From Litoditis marina (lineage: Eukaryota > Nematoda > Chromadorea > Rhabditida > Rhabditidae), in the NCBI GenBank assembly GCA_964036275.1, contig OZ038433.1, positions 48,930,605 to 48,994,604 of the forward strand: 64,000 nucleotides of DNA. The letters run 5' to 3'. Made by a program: the position numbers and the translations under genes. Positions 38,660 through 51,700 of this stretch are shown here, piece by piece. Position 1 is the stretch's first letter, and every line of letters starts with the position of its first letter. The notes under the pieces were generated by a model. The model worked only from the letters and a program-made list of their open reading frames with translations. It made no database searches and was not told the DNA's origin.

Positions 38660-40853
38660 GATGTTAGTGATGAATTGTACAAAGTAAGAACTTTTCTAAT
38701 ACTATGGCGATCATGATACAACAATAATGTTACAATAAAACCATGCGTACCTGACAGCTGGTGGCAAAGTTGTTGTCGGGTGGATGTCATATTTATACCG
38801 AACTATGCGTAAAAATGAAAAAGAACTTTATATGATGCAAGTATTGACTCTACTATTGACATGTTTTACTTGCTTGAAACAGCGAAAGAAGCGTGAGGGG
38901 TTTTACAGTGATATTTTCAAGCGTTACGAAGCTTACACGGGAACTTTGAGATAAGATCAATTCAATGTTTCAGACATTTATCAAAAACAGTTATTGAACT
39001 AACCGGTCGTGGCGTCACAAGTGTCAGAATGTCCGTTGCAGTCGCAGGGGACACAAGCACCCAAGAAGTTTCCTTTCACTCTGAAATCGTAGGTTATTCA
39101 TCTAAATATAATATAAGGAATTAATTGGCTCATTTTTGTAGTCTCGATCAATGCCTGAACCAATTGTTCAGAAAAAGTCGACAAACATTTGTCTACAGTG
39201 CACACAAAACACATACCAGAGCACAACAAAAACTATGGCTACTGTAGTATTGTAGGTTATTCATCTTAATCCAATATCATGAGTCTCAGCACAGCAGAAA
39301 CTCTGTCTACAGTACCTATAGTATCCGACGGCGCATTGTTGACAACTGGGTCCAGCGTAGGGGGGCAGGACACAGACATTGTTCCACGGTAGCTGCACGC
39401 AGTACCGAATCGAACACGTTCTGAAGGAGAACTACAGTAATCTGGTGAAACATTGGGTTACATTAATGCATCAAAGAATTCAACAATAGTAATCTTTCAC
39501 ACCAGTAAAAATAATATAAGTTTGATAACACTTCGAATAATTAGTCGTTACCGGCAGATTTATGTTAGTTTCAACTAAGTACCTAATTTTGCATCACATT
39601 ACTACGTTCCCATAATCTGTATAATACTGAGCACTGCTATTTTGAAAAGAGTTCACGGGGGTAAACGTGTTGAATTAGTTCAAAAAGGTTATCCCTTTTT
39701 ATTGTTGTGCTAAAGCCGGTATATCATTGTTCCAATTAATAGAAGATATTATAGATACTGTGAAGCACACAACAGCGGTATGAAACTCCTCACCTCGCTC
39801 GAAGAGACTTCCATTGCGAATTCGAACAATTTGGCTGATTTTGGATGATGATAGTAGGAGGCCTTGATGGTTATATTATCCGGGGATTGTAGAACCATCA
39901 TCATGTCTTCTCCGGTCAGAGGACGACCGGTAGAGGATATAAAGTTCCCCTGTAAAATTAGAATATTACTAACATTTCAAAATATTACCTATCACAGAAA
40001 AACAAAGTTAGATCAATCATAGAACCACCACTATTAAACATTTTGATGTCATCAAATTTGAAGATTGGAAGAACTGTTAACGAAACTAAAACAAGAAGCA
40101 CAATTCACTTCTCATAAAACGTTGGACCAGCTCAAAGGGTGAAGCAAGAGAATGAAAAACGGGAACGAGTCGTGCTCTGACAGAGGGATCTGCCGGTTGT
40201 TCCGGAGCCCAGTATTCGGCTGTCAGGTTATTTCCGTGCAACCGGATATCCGCTTCCGAACTCATTGACGAGTGATCTTCGCTCGGGGAGACCGACAGTT
40301 TCACGGAAAGCTGCAACGAAATACACACGTGTTTTCAATGAATTCTTATGTGTTCTCGCAAAATTAAACGTACGTTTGTTCGATTGTTTGTACGTGTTCT
40401 TTGAAGTTATGAAGTTATATAAATAACTTCATAACTGGGTTGTATAAATCAGTCACCCTTGCCTTTTATTACCAAACTATTAAGCAGCTCGTGAAATATT
40501 GGGCCAAGTTCAAAATCATTGAATTTTCATTATGAGTGCTGCACAGTGAAGCGACAGCTCAAAACCTGCAAGATACTCTCGTCAATCAAAAATTCCGTTA
40601 ATGTGTTACTCCAAATTTATTCAAAAACTCAAAAACACTGTATTATTCGATTACACGTTTCTGGAACTACTTTTCCGGTCTTCTTCAACGGTTTTTCGGA
40701 AAATGGACTCACAATAGACACAGGGAACATGCTGAACCGGCACTGATCCGTAATTCCGAAACAGAAGCAGTCGGCACATCCTAGAGGATTGGCGGCCGCC
40801 AGGTCAAATGTACCCGGTTTACACGTGTCGCAACCGGAACCCATCACGTTTTC

Positions 40854-43757
40854 CTGCAACAAACCATCTCAAACGGTGTTTTCTACCACTTTTCTTCGAA
40901 ACATTGGAGTGAAAAGAAACCAGCAAATCGAATTTTGTCCTCACAATAATGTGATCGTCTCGCTGTTTTTCAGCTTACTATTCATAAACGTTTGCTCACA
41001 GAATGCCTCATTTGTGGTTCAAAAAATATGCTATTCAAACATTTTATATCAGCCAGGTGTGAGCAAACTACAAAACAGATAAACTTCAGTGTGACCCAGC
41101 AATGATGGCCATCGATTACCACACACATTTTATGGCAGAAATCCGATGTTCTTCGTACTTCGTTTCCTTTTTTTCTGTATGGAACAGTTCTCAATCATTT
41201 TTAGCTGTGAAGGCCAGGTTAATAGTATTTTTGTTAGTTTTTGATTTTATGTGTATTGAACATTTTGGTAGGAATACAAAGCTGCGTATCTATCGAACAG
41301 GTTGTGCCCGAACTCTTTTTGCATTGGAAACTCAACCAACAAAAAAATTGTACAGATTGCAAACTCAGATGATTCGAAAAATAATTTTTACCATGAAGTT
41401 GGTTTTATTTTTAAGTTCTCAAATATTATTTTATCATCTATCCTGAAGTTTTACTATCATTTCCTGCTGCTTTTCAAATAACGACCTATATACTACATTC
41501 CCATCCCATAAACAAGAAAAAAGACAGTTCCCCAATCTTGCTTTTCTATTAGTCCGTCCAAATGTTTCAACTATCTCCTTGCTCCCTATTAACAATGAAA
41601 GATGAGTCAGTTTGCCCAGCCCCGATCTGACCCTGTGTTGTAATGCCGGATTGCCATTCTTTTTGTGGACAACAGTTGCTCTGCCGCCTAAATGCCATTT
41701 ATAAAACGGATACCAGACATTTATTGCACCGTTGAAACATGCAATCAAGTGTATTTTTTGTTGAGACAGTATGACTAGCTAGCTTAGTGATGAAGAAATA
41801 TAGTCTGTTTCAACCATACATAGCCACTCACAGTACATTAACAGATAATGGAATAGATACTTAAGAAGATGATTGGTTTTTTTTTATTTTTATTAGTTAT
41901 AATCGTTGATTTCCATTAGAATGGAAAGAATGAGGAAAGCAAAAACTGCTTCATTCACTTTCATTATACGTAGACCAAATTAACAGATGAGTGAATGAAA
42001 AAAACATAGAAAAGTTAGTTGAGGTTGAAGTTGAACCGTCCAAAGTTAACTGCCGATCAACGTCAAAAATACGTAGTTCCGACCTCTAAACAGGGTTTTA
42101 GCTGTTCTAATCCAACATATTCCTCCGTTATCCTAATTGCACCATCTGAGAAACACAAAAAGTACTCGTCCCACTTACAGCGAAACGATGTATTTTATTT
42201 TAAACTTAGTCAGTATTAACTTCATAGATAGTATTCATTACTTTTAATTCATTTAATCATTTATGTATTAATTTCATCCTAGTTAACTTGATTTCATTTA
42301 ACCTATTTCCGTTCATCTAATTACAACTGCTATCTAATCTTTAATTATGCCTGTTGATACCTCTTAGATAGGATATTGACCAGACGTAAACTACGTCTGG
42401 TGACCCCGCCGCCTCACTGTCTCACGCCTTTACGTGCCGAATAGTCGTCGCACCTCTGACTAACTATGGCATAGCTTGGAATATACCCAATTTCGAAAAC
42501 ATCTTGCAAGATTCAGAGCTGCGTAATTCGCTTCCAGCACTAATTCAAAGTGTTTGAGTCGAAAAAGTACTACGAGTGTTGAGTTTTTTCGATTATCTTG
42601 CGTTTAGCCCTTCGAGTTACCTGGTTCTCACTTTTTTAAACCTCATTTATGTTTCTACGGTTCAGTATGTCTGTTCCACTATTGTTTCAACTCTTTTTAT
42701 TTTCGAAAAGTATGGACACGTGCAATTATTCTATATATTGCTCATTTACTAGCAATGTTGATGCTAATTGGGGAAAAAAGTATTTCTAATGGTTATCCAC
42801 CCATCTTCTTTTTGCTAGATCATTCTCCTCTGTATTCCTAGAACAATCATCACCTGCTATAGATTTTGCATTGAATCCTTGTAAGATTACTCCTTTTTAT
42901 GTGACATTATATACTTTTTCATTGTCACAAATATTGAACGTGGACTGATTGTCTTTTTTGATTACGTATACCGATCTTTTCGTTGATCATGATTGGAGAA
43001 GGGGAAACATATATTTTCTGACATCTACACCTCAATTTATCCGTAGGTAGATCACAATCTATTCTGAGCGTAACTCTGGTGAAACTGTTGTCTCTATGGG
43101 AAAGCTGAGTGAGCTAAGTGTTTCATGACGTTTATATATATTCTGTTCGTGCGTGTGTTCTAATTTTCTCGTCTTAGGCATTTTCATACGCCATTCAATT
43201 GTAGAACTTCCTATTAAAATCGATCAATACTTGCTTCACTGGCTATCCGAATTTTCTTTGAGCACATCTGGTCAGTATAAAAAAGGGGTGGAGTCTCACA
43301 GCTGCATGGGGCAGAGGAAAGCTCTCAGTTGTGTAGATAAACGGGCGACCAGCCTCACCGAACTCACTTTCATCGTTTCCATTCGGATTCTCTCTATATA
43401 AGTCTATACATATTTACATATTATCTGTTTCACGTCGCTTCGTTACGAGGCGGTGATCATCATACATGTCACAGCTATTTGTAGTAGCAGTTTCTTCTGA
43501 GTTGATGTGGGTCCCTCCTTCATTGAAGACATCATGATAGATTATCGAATGCTCTAATGGCATCGATCCAGTGACATGCGAGTAACTTCTATTGAGGGAG
43601 GGGGAAGAGGACTGCGTGTGAACATGTATTTCTCTATAGATCTATATATCACTGTCTCTCTGTCTCTCTATCTCTCTACCCCTCTTTTCTTTCTCCTTAT
43701 CCATATCTCTCTGTCTTTCCTAGTACATCTCTCTTTCTATCACTATATTTTGTTCTC
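40854..43757. other. Non-coding spacer between pseudogene C and the intact gene's upstream region
   Basis: No gene seen. 40854-41080 is the inverted intron flank of exon 40 (matches 61.0-61.26 kb reversed). The remainder matches 2.28-5.8 kb. It holds a stem-loop CCAGACGTA-AAC-TACGTCTGG (42380-42402), a dispersed repeat near 43405-43510 that recurs at 63290-63425, and a CT tract near 43640-43750. The shared minus-strand frame at 41434-41748 has no recognised domain. Confidence 0.55.
43405..43510 (+). repeat. Dispersed repeat, copy 1
   Basis: Shares ATATTTACATAT, then CGCTTCGTTACGAGGCGGTG, ATCATCATACAT and TTGTAGTAGCAG with 63290-63425 in the same orientation. CGCTTCGTTACGAGGCG can form a small hairpin. 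Absent from the otherwise matching spacer at 5.4 kb. Confidence 0.5.
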
Positions 43758-44538
43758 CTGGGATCTTAAAACATCTTGGAACATCTCTAGCATGATCTTT
43801 CTCAATGCATTAGGTTTGCCGTATTGTTGTTATTTACCTTGCCATCATTTCAATCACACAATCGTATTTCTGAAGAAAACAGAAGTCGATCTATTCTCAA
43901 TCATCGTCTTCTCCCAGTTTTGTTGTTTGATTCGTGTAGTTTGTAGTCACTCTGAACGTTAGCCATACAGGTTTTCGCGTCCTCCGTCTGTTTTTGCCTC
44001 ACTCTCCTTATACTGTTAAATCGCATAATCACGTGAAACATGTTAAACACAGCAGAACTCAGAAACATGCAACGAAAAAGTGCACGTGTCCTCATTAGAA
44101 TTCTAACAGGTGACTATTCAATTGAGTTATAGTATGTCTCTCTTTCTTGTTCCCAATGTCCATGTGGAGAATGTCTTCGTACATTCTCATTATAAAACTA
44201 TTAGTTATCGAGTCACGCTGACCCATATGTGCTGTCGTTCCGAACGTTTTTCGATCATCCGCGTCTGAATTTTTCACAACCCTTTCTAGATGCCGTACTG
44301 ATATTTTTAATTAAAGGGGGGTAGAAAGAAAAGCTAGTTTAGGTACCCCGGGGTACCTAAATATAACGTTGCGCGCGCCAAAACTGGCAAACACGTGTCA
44401 GCCGTATGCAAAATAGGTTCATCAGTTTGAATTAAAAGTTATACTTCTCGGTTTCTCTAGATAAGCTCTTTCCTATTAACTTACCTTTCTGTTCCCCTTT
44501 AATACGTTTAATTATTGCATACTCTTCAGAGAGTCAAA
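43758..44538 (+). promoter_or_regulatory. Upstream (candidate promoter) region of the intact laminin gene
   Basis: No gene. It begins at GGGATCTTAAAACATC and runs to the start codon. It contains the 18-bp perfect palindrome AGGTACCCCGGGGTACCT (44341-44358), followed by a GTTGCGCGCGCC block and an ACACGTGT E-box-like site. Copies occur at 5817-6587 and 32407-33087, so three copies of this upstream region lie in the window. The last shared block ends about 100 bp before the ATG at 44438. Promoter activity is inferred only from position. Confidence 0.45.
44530..44538 (+). promoter_or_regulatory. 9-nt leader before the ATG, preceded by a strong 3' splice site
   Basis: The sequence just before the start codon reads CTCTTCAG|AGAGTCAAA|ATG. 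The paralogous 5' end at 6579-6587 reads CTTTTCAG|AGAGTCAAA|ATG, an ideal acceptor. Either a 5'-UTR intron ends here or this is a spliced-leader trans-splice acceptor, as in nematodes and some other invertebrates. The sequence shows only the acceptor; the mechanism is inference. Confidence 0.6.
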
Positions 44539-45737
44539 ATGCGTGGCTGGCTGCTGCTGAGTGCGGCGCTGGGCCTGGCCTTGGGCCAAGTTTTGACGCC
44601 CAGTCAAATTACGATCTCGCACAAGAAGCCGATTGTGGCCACATCCACCTGTGGAGAAATCAACGGCTCTCCCATTCGCGAAGTTTTCTGTACTCTGGCA
44701 GGTATAGTCTAAACCATTTCTATTGAGAACCATACACACGTGCAACATTCTAAACATAGCAGAACTCAGAAACGTGCAATGACCAAGTGCACGATGCCTG
44801 ATCAGAATGTAGAACATTTGCAACTTGTTCAGCTGCTGCTTTTAACAAAATATGACGTCCATCTTTACATCTTCATTTCCGTTTCCACATAGTTGTTCTT
44901 CTTTTCAGGTTCGAATCAGTACTCCCCCTATTCCCAATACTCGTACCAAGATGACGTCACGGCCAACAACAACATGGTGCAGGAGATGCGCAACCCGCGC
45001 GAGGCTATGTTCCTGGTCGGTAACAATATTCAATTCGATCGATTGAGCGGTACTATATAAACTAGCTGAAACATTGAAGTACGTGAACCTGGTGGAGTTT
45101 TTTATGCATTGGTGATCATGCTTTCTTTTAAAAGAATTATGATATCAGTACAGGACGATGTAACTTCACGTCCTTCACATTTTTTCGTTCTCTCAACAAT
45201 GTGCTCATAATTATGAGGTCTTGCAATTGATGTCCTACCAAATTTTATGCGCCGAGCGAAAGTATATAGACCAACAGTAACATTGAAGTGCGTCAAAACG
45301 AATGTGTGATTAGAGATCGCTCTTTTTGCCACAGAATTTGATCTATCGGATTGTTTCTCTGACTTCATAATCTTTTTGGTAATAAGGATAATTTTATAGA
45401 GTTTTCCAGGGCGGACGCAGTTGCATGCTTCTGCATTATGCAAACGTTGTTATACTATTGAAAATATTGATTGATTGATTATCGATTATCGATTATCGGT
45501 TTTAGGGTGGACACGGCTGCGGACATTGCGAGGCGGACAGTGCGGACGCGCATCCGGCGTCTTTTATGGTGGACGGAAACACGAGTTGGTGGCAGTCGCC
45601 CCCGCTCAGCAGAGGAATGCAGTACAACGAAGTCAACATCACCATCGACCTGGAGCAGGTGGGAGTCTCTTTCTCTCTCTCACTCTCACTCTCTTTCTCT
45701 CTCTTCATCTCATTTTCTCTCTATCTATCTCTCTCGT

Positions 45738-45770
<33 letters not shown>

Positions 45771-48700
45771 CTCTCTCTCTTTGTCTTTTATTCATCTCGT
45801 CCCACAGATTGTCTTTCTTCCCCGCTCTTTCTCTTTTGGCTGTACTGACTAGCATTTTTGCAACCACAGTTTCCTAAAAAGTATTCTGAACAATTTTGCA
45901 CCTCAACTCGTTTCAGGAGTTTCACGTGGCGTACGTGTGGATTCAGATGGCCAACACCCCGAAGCCTTCCACGTGGATTCTCGAGAGATCAACCGATTTC
46001 GGCAAGACCTTCAAGCCCTGGTACTACTTCGCAGTCAACCCGGCCGAGTGTATGAGAGTAAGTCCGAATTTACACTTCTAGGTGTGATAAACTAGGAAAT
46101 ATTTACCTAAAATTTAGTAAAACAAGTACATTAGTTCCCTTCCTGTACATTTTATCATCAGAGCAGGAGGAAACTTTAACAGATGGATATTTTTTGAGTA
46201 ATGAACACTATATTGATTCGAACTCGCTTCTCTGACTAACGTAGAATTATCTTACAACTGACGAGAAGCTTATATATTTTATCAACTAGTGGGGAAACTT
46301 ACGACTGCTTGAAAACATTTCGTTAATAATATGAGAACTGAATCTGAATCACATAGCCTCGGATAACTAGCTATTTAGTATTGATGAAACATTTGAACAG
46401 ATGACGTAGATAATGGCCAAATTTATAGTAGTTAGGTAACATTTATTAGTGTTGTAGAGAAATGAAATAGGGCTATTTCCAGCGTTTCGGCATGGAATCT
46501 CTCGCTCCTATCACCGAAGACGAGTCAGTCATTTGCCGCTCCGACATGGCTAGTATTCAGCCGCTGGACAACGCCGAGGTCTAGTTCGAATGAAAAAGAT
46601 ACAGTCATTCTGCGTCTCTCTGATCTTCACGCTCTCTCACCAAGTACTTTCCAGACTGCTGCAAATGTGGCTGGACATCGGTTGGAAGCTGTATTAACCT
46701 AATCTAGCTTTTCAAATAGAAATGCCAAACTTGTTTTATGAGAAAGTGGTGAAAAATCCAATATATTCTGCAGAGGTTGAAGGTCATATGTAGAAGTTCA
46801 CATTCGTATGGAACGGAGTAAAATACTATACTTTCAGATGGTGATCAATCTACTGGAACATCGTCCTTCTCGTCTCTCGTTCGCATCTTCAGAAGCCCTC
46901 CAGAACTTTACGAGAGCCACCAACGTCAGACTGCGCCTTCTGGGTACCAGGACTCTCCAGGGACATCTCATGGACCTCAACGACAAAACAGATCCCACTG
47001 TCACCAGAAGAGTGAGTACACCTCATTTCAGCCATCCGTGACCTTTAACTTCCGTAAGTGTAACGCGTAAACTTTGTTCATTGTAGGCGCGAACGTTACT
47101 TCTTTTTTTCTAAAACTTAAGCGTGACCTTCCTTCTGAAACGTAGGCGTAACCGGCCTCCTAAAACGTACGCGTATCCTGCCTTCTAAAACGTAAGCTTA
47201 AACGTAACCTCTCTTCTCCGTAACCCTAAACATAAACTAGCAGTGAATAACCGTGATTTTTTTGTGAGCGGTCGAAACTGTCAACACTTTTTCGTAACAA
47301 AGAAAAGTTGTTGTAATGAGACGAGAGAGAAATTAGCAACATCGAAAATTTCTCTAAAATGTTTCAACATTGAAAATATGTGCTAATACATTTTACTATT
47401 TAATTGGTACCATAATGGACATAAGCGAAGTTTTGTGAGGACACGTTCTTTATATAGAGTGAACGAAACACTCGGATGTGCGATAAATGCCAATAGAAAC
47501 ATATTTCTTTCTTCGCTCATTCACGGGTCTCTTGACAAAATGGCAACATGAAATATTAGAATTTTTTTTGATAGTATTGACGAGTAGTATTGAAATGCAA
47601 TATGTATAAATGAATGGTCATTTCTATCATAACGCTCGAAATCGGACAGTTTTCTCCAAATGTTTCATCTGTTTCAGTATTTCTACGCCATCAAAGAAAT
47701 TCTGATGGGCGGTCGATGCGTGTGCAACGGTCACGCGGCCACGTGCGATATTCTCGATCCCAAACGACCACGAGCACTTCTTTGCAGGTATAACTTTGGT
47801 AATAGATCCTTTTATAGAGTGATAGAAACACTTGGGTGAGGAATAAAAACAAATGTGTATCTTCAACATCACAGACAATTGCGTTCTATAGAATATTGGA
47901 TTCACTTGGGTATGAAATATATGGGTGCATTTTAATCTCATAATTTCGTAACAGGGAGAAATACATTCTATAGAGGGATCGAAACACTTGGGTACGGAAT
48001 AAATTTCTATTCCTTAGTGGTTGTTTCTCTTTTGGTCATGTGAATGTTTCAGATGCGAGCACAACACTTGTGGAGACATGTGCGAGAGCTGTTGTCCAGG
48101 ATTCGAACAGAAGAAATGGCAGGCAACCACCGCACACAACAACTTCACCTGCGAGCGTACGTTTAGTTTCTCCCTCTCTTACGATCTTTCTCCTTCCCTT
48201 TCTCTCGCTCGTTCTTTATCTGTCTCGCTTTCTCTTGTTTTCCCCTTTATCTCTCTCGCTCCATTTCTCCCTCTCTCACTCTCTGTCTCGATCTCTCCCT
48301 CCCCTTTTTCTATGTCTGTCTCTGTCCTAATATCTTTTGGATAGCTTTAAGTTTTATTTTGTTCTCTATCTTGTCATCTCTTCTTCTTTCACTTGTTATT
48401 TCTGTCTCTCTTTTGCCTCTGTCCCTTCGCTTCAATATCAAGATCTCTGAAACATTTGAGTGAATTCAATTCAAAACATTCCAGCGTGCAACTGTTTCGG
48501 CAGATCGAACGAGTGTGTCTATGAGGAAGAACTGGCTCTACAGAACAAGTCATTGGATATTCACGGAACATACGAAGGAGGAGGCAGGTGCCTCAACTGT
48601 AGGGTCAGTCATTATCTCTCAGTTGAACACAGCAAAAATGTAGTAGTTTGTATGAGGTCGATGTAGATCAACATACTAAAACGGCGTATTAAAACGACAC

Positions 48701-51700
48701 ACATTGTAGTGACCTTTATTAGCTGTAACCTATATAGTATCTATCAAACTACCGTGACTGTTAGAACTGTAAGGGATGCGTCTTCCATTCCGTGATCTCC
48801 ATTCAAGTTCGGACTTCTTTTGCACGTAATAAGGTGTAGTATGGTGTGAATATGAATGAATTAGTCATGTAATCTACATAGTCATTTAAAACGTGTGAAA
48901 CTCCATAGAAAATAACGAAGTGCAATCGAAAATGGCATTTTTGCATTTGCAGTTTTTCTCACTAAGATCATTATCCAACAATAGTAAAACTAATGACATG
49001 AATAGTACTTTGAGAAATATGATTTAGTATGTCTCGAGTGAATCTATTTCAGGATTACACTGAAGGAATAAACTGCAACAAGTGTGTCTTCGGCTTCTAC
49101 AAACCAGAAGGAGTCCAATGGGATGATGCTATGCCCTGCAAACGTAAGTCGACGTTTCATGGATTTGATATATATGAGAGAGAATGGTGCCTTATCAATT
49201 CACTGTATAACCCCGGAGGAATCTAGCGACCTGAAATGAGAAACATATTATGATTGATGAGAGGCGTAGTTTTGCGGTTTCTGGTTAAATGTGTTGATTT
49301 CAAACGTCCAAAACTTCGTTGAGGAAAATTACTTGAACTCTGTAAACAAACTAAGCGGATGATAGCCGGAGGTTACTGTTGTGGAGCTCATGCGATTGAG
49401 CTGAGGGGGGGGGGGGTTAATCACAATCAATATTTTTTTTCATATTTACAACTAATTCCTTTACAGCTTGTCAATGCAACCCCGACAAGCACACCGGATC
49501 GTGTAGAGACGGGGATGGAAAATGCGAATGTCAGGCTCGCTTTGAGGGAGAAAACTGTGACCAGTGTGCCAAGGTATAGTTGTGGTCATTCTAACGCAGT
49601 ATTTTGATCTTTCAAAAAACACATCGAAACCCAGTGAGTTAACTAGTCTTGCTTATGGAGGTTCGTGTGAACGTTAAATCTCCTACTCATTTTGTCAGTT
49701 CTGATTTTTGTGATTCTGTAGGCTTTCAAGTTGGATAAACTTTAATTTCTATACGGCTATCCACCCAAAAACACGAATATTACGGTACCTCCATGTTACT
49801 TCTGTGCTTTATAGGGCTACTACGATGCTCCAGAATGCAAGAAGTGCGAGTGTATGGTAGACGGAACTGAAGGAGAAATCTGCCTGGTTGGTTTTCGACA
49901 AATATTAAAAAATTCATGTTTTGTAGTTTTTGTTGTTCAAATGATACGAAAGATAATACAAAACTTTTTCCAGTGTTCAATTCGTCTCCAAAGTGCAAAC
50001 AAAGACTGTAGAATAGATGAAATGAAAGTTTAGAGAGATACTCTAATTGGAAGATTATAATCAATCTGAGAATGTAGGTAGACTTGCAATGACACATGTC
50101 ATAATCAATTTTGATTTCCAATTCTATCTCTTATATAAGTTATTGATCTGTTCTAGCCAGTGGAAGATCAATGCCCGTGCAAGGCCGGCTATGGCGGAAC
50201 ATTCTGTGAGACATGCGCATCTGGATTCACCAATGTCACAGCCGGCTGTCCAGGTAGATTTATATTACTGCATTGAAACGTCTGGCTGGTTTTAACAATA
50301 ATTCTCTTCTTTAACCCAGAACTTTAATGAATAAGTTTATGTGAATATCGGATATTTTGACTTATAAATTATGAACAGAGGAGGAAAAGAGAAGGGTGTT
50401 GATGTTCAATAGAACTTTGCAAACTGGAGCAGGTAGAATGGAAGAATAAACCATCTTTGTTCTTAACCTCAGCTACATCACTCGAATGTTTCAGAGTGCA
50501 CGTGCCACGAGATGGGTTCGGAGAACGCGACCTGCTCGGCTGAGACTGGTCAATGTGTTTGCAAGAGTGCCTTTGCCGGTCTTTCCTGTGACAAGTGCCA
50601 GAAAGGATACTTTGGATTCCCCACCTGTACCTGTAAGTTTGCTAGTAATTTGTCCATACTACCGCTCACGTAAAACGTGTGAAGTACACAAGAGAATCAA
50701 CAAAAAAGTGAACATGGGACATTTTTTTCCAGTTCAGAGACAAAAAGGTCCACAAATGTAAGATATTTTCGGGATTTCATGCCCGTTTTGTTCCAGACTG
50801 CAACTGTGACCCCATGGGCACGGAAGACGGACAATGTGATTCCGAATCCGGCCAATGTCTCTGCAAACCCGGTTTTGTCGGAGAAAAATGCGACCAATGT
50901 GACACAGGATTCTACGGGTATCCTCATTGCAAGAGTGAGTTTGAGATAGGTTTCTAGTTTCAGGACAAATCAATGAAATATTGTTCCGTAGTTTATAATA
51001 ATAATAATTCATTCGTTCATATGTTTCAGAACAGACTTCAAACAAAAAACTATCTAATTATATGAACTCACGGAAAAGGGGAAAAAGAAAAGAGAATACA
51101 CCAACACAAAATTTAGACATAAAACATTACAAAGCTAATAAAAAAAAACTTAAATTTAATGCACGAAGACTGGCAAGGACTATGAATTTGCCGACGGAAG
51201 AAACGTTGTTTTGTCTTGTATCAACTCACAGTTTCATTCCCTTCATATATTCTATCAGAATACTCAGCGAAGATGTTCAGACAATTTTCTGAGAAAAAAA
51301 AACAATCACGGAATCAGGGTTTTGGCTTAATCATCCAGCACCTCAATGTTTTGCTCACTTCATATAGGCATACTGTTCTTGCGTTCCAGAATGTGAATGC
51401 GATGCCGCTGGTTCCGAGTCGCCCGAGTGTGATTCTAGCAGCGGTCAGTGTCCCTGCTACGGCAACTTCACCGCCAGAACTTGCGATAAGTGCGCGGCCG
51501 GATTCTACGGATATCCCAACTGCAAGGTAGGTTTCAATAATAATTTACATTAAATTACAACAAGTTCACGAGTTGTTGTGAAGGTCAAACTTAATTTTCA
51601 GGGATAGACCAAAAACTGTAATCCTACGATTGTATTCGGAATTAAGATGGTCTTAGAAGAGTGTATTCATGTCAAAATTTGAAATTGTCACCGAACTTTA

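Larger units (their letters stand above)
33433..40853 (-). pseudogene. Laminin alpha pseudogene C: L4, LE, coiled coil, start of LG1
   Basis: Minus-strand exons: 40713-40853, 40161-40310, 39794-39949, 39316-39420, 39004-39080, a remnant at about 38751-38789, about 38020-38103, then coiled coil 37736-37869, 37341-37434, 36809-36920, 36409-36519, 35902-35997, 35429-35548, 35178-35303, 34857-34958, 34344-34497, 33899-34045, and LG1 start 33433-33596. Lesions: loss of the 165-bp L4 exon and a 12-bp deletion in the next; an extra C in a C run of exon 39316-39420; most of the exon 46 equivalent deleted; an extra A in exon 36809-36920; the 87-bp coiled-coil exon deleted; TAA as first codon of 35429-35548; donor GT changed to AT at 34857|34856. 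The copy begins in the intron before exon 40, head-to-head with the intact gene, and has no 5' half. Confidence 0.87.
44539..47710 (+). other. Signal peptide and laminin N-terminal (LN, domain VI) block, exons 1-7
   Basis: Residues 1-17 are a short positively charged then hydrophobic leader ([16 protein letters not shown]). Residues about 18-290 form the LN domain: CGE near the start, [10 protein letters not shown], the typical LN core that precedes the ITIDLEQ strand, then [16 protein letters not shown] and [16 protein letters not shown], and the terminal [15 protein letters not shown] that leads into the first LE repeat. In known laminins this domain forms the calcium-dependent ternary node of the polymer. 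The exon 2 donor is set at 45015|45016 so that exon 3 continues in frame as GGHGCGHC; a second GT four bases later would break the frame. Confidence 0.9.

Noticed and set aside
33433..40853. Functional second laminin alpha gene on the minus strand
   Set aside because: Several independent lesions (frameshifts, TAA codon, lost donor, missing exons) and no 5' half. A few homopolymer indels could be sequencing errors, but the exon losses and the stop codon could not.
41434..41748. 104-codon minus-strand frame conserved at 3684-3950
   Set aside because: Conservation is explained by recent duplication of the spacer; the second copy differs in length and frame, and no domain is recognisable.
42420..42560. 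Possible LINE reverse-transcriptase tail (YGIAW followed by a short basic stretch)
   Set aside because: The resemblance is a few residues only, with stops nearby; insufficient to call a retroelement.
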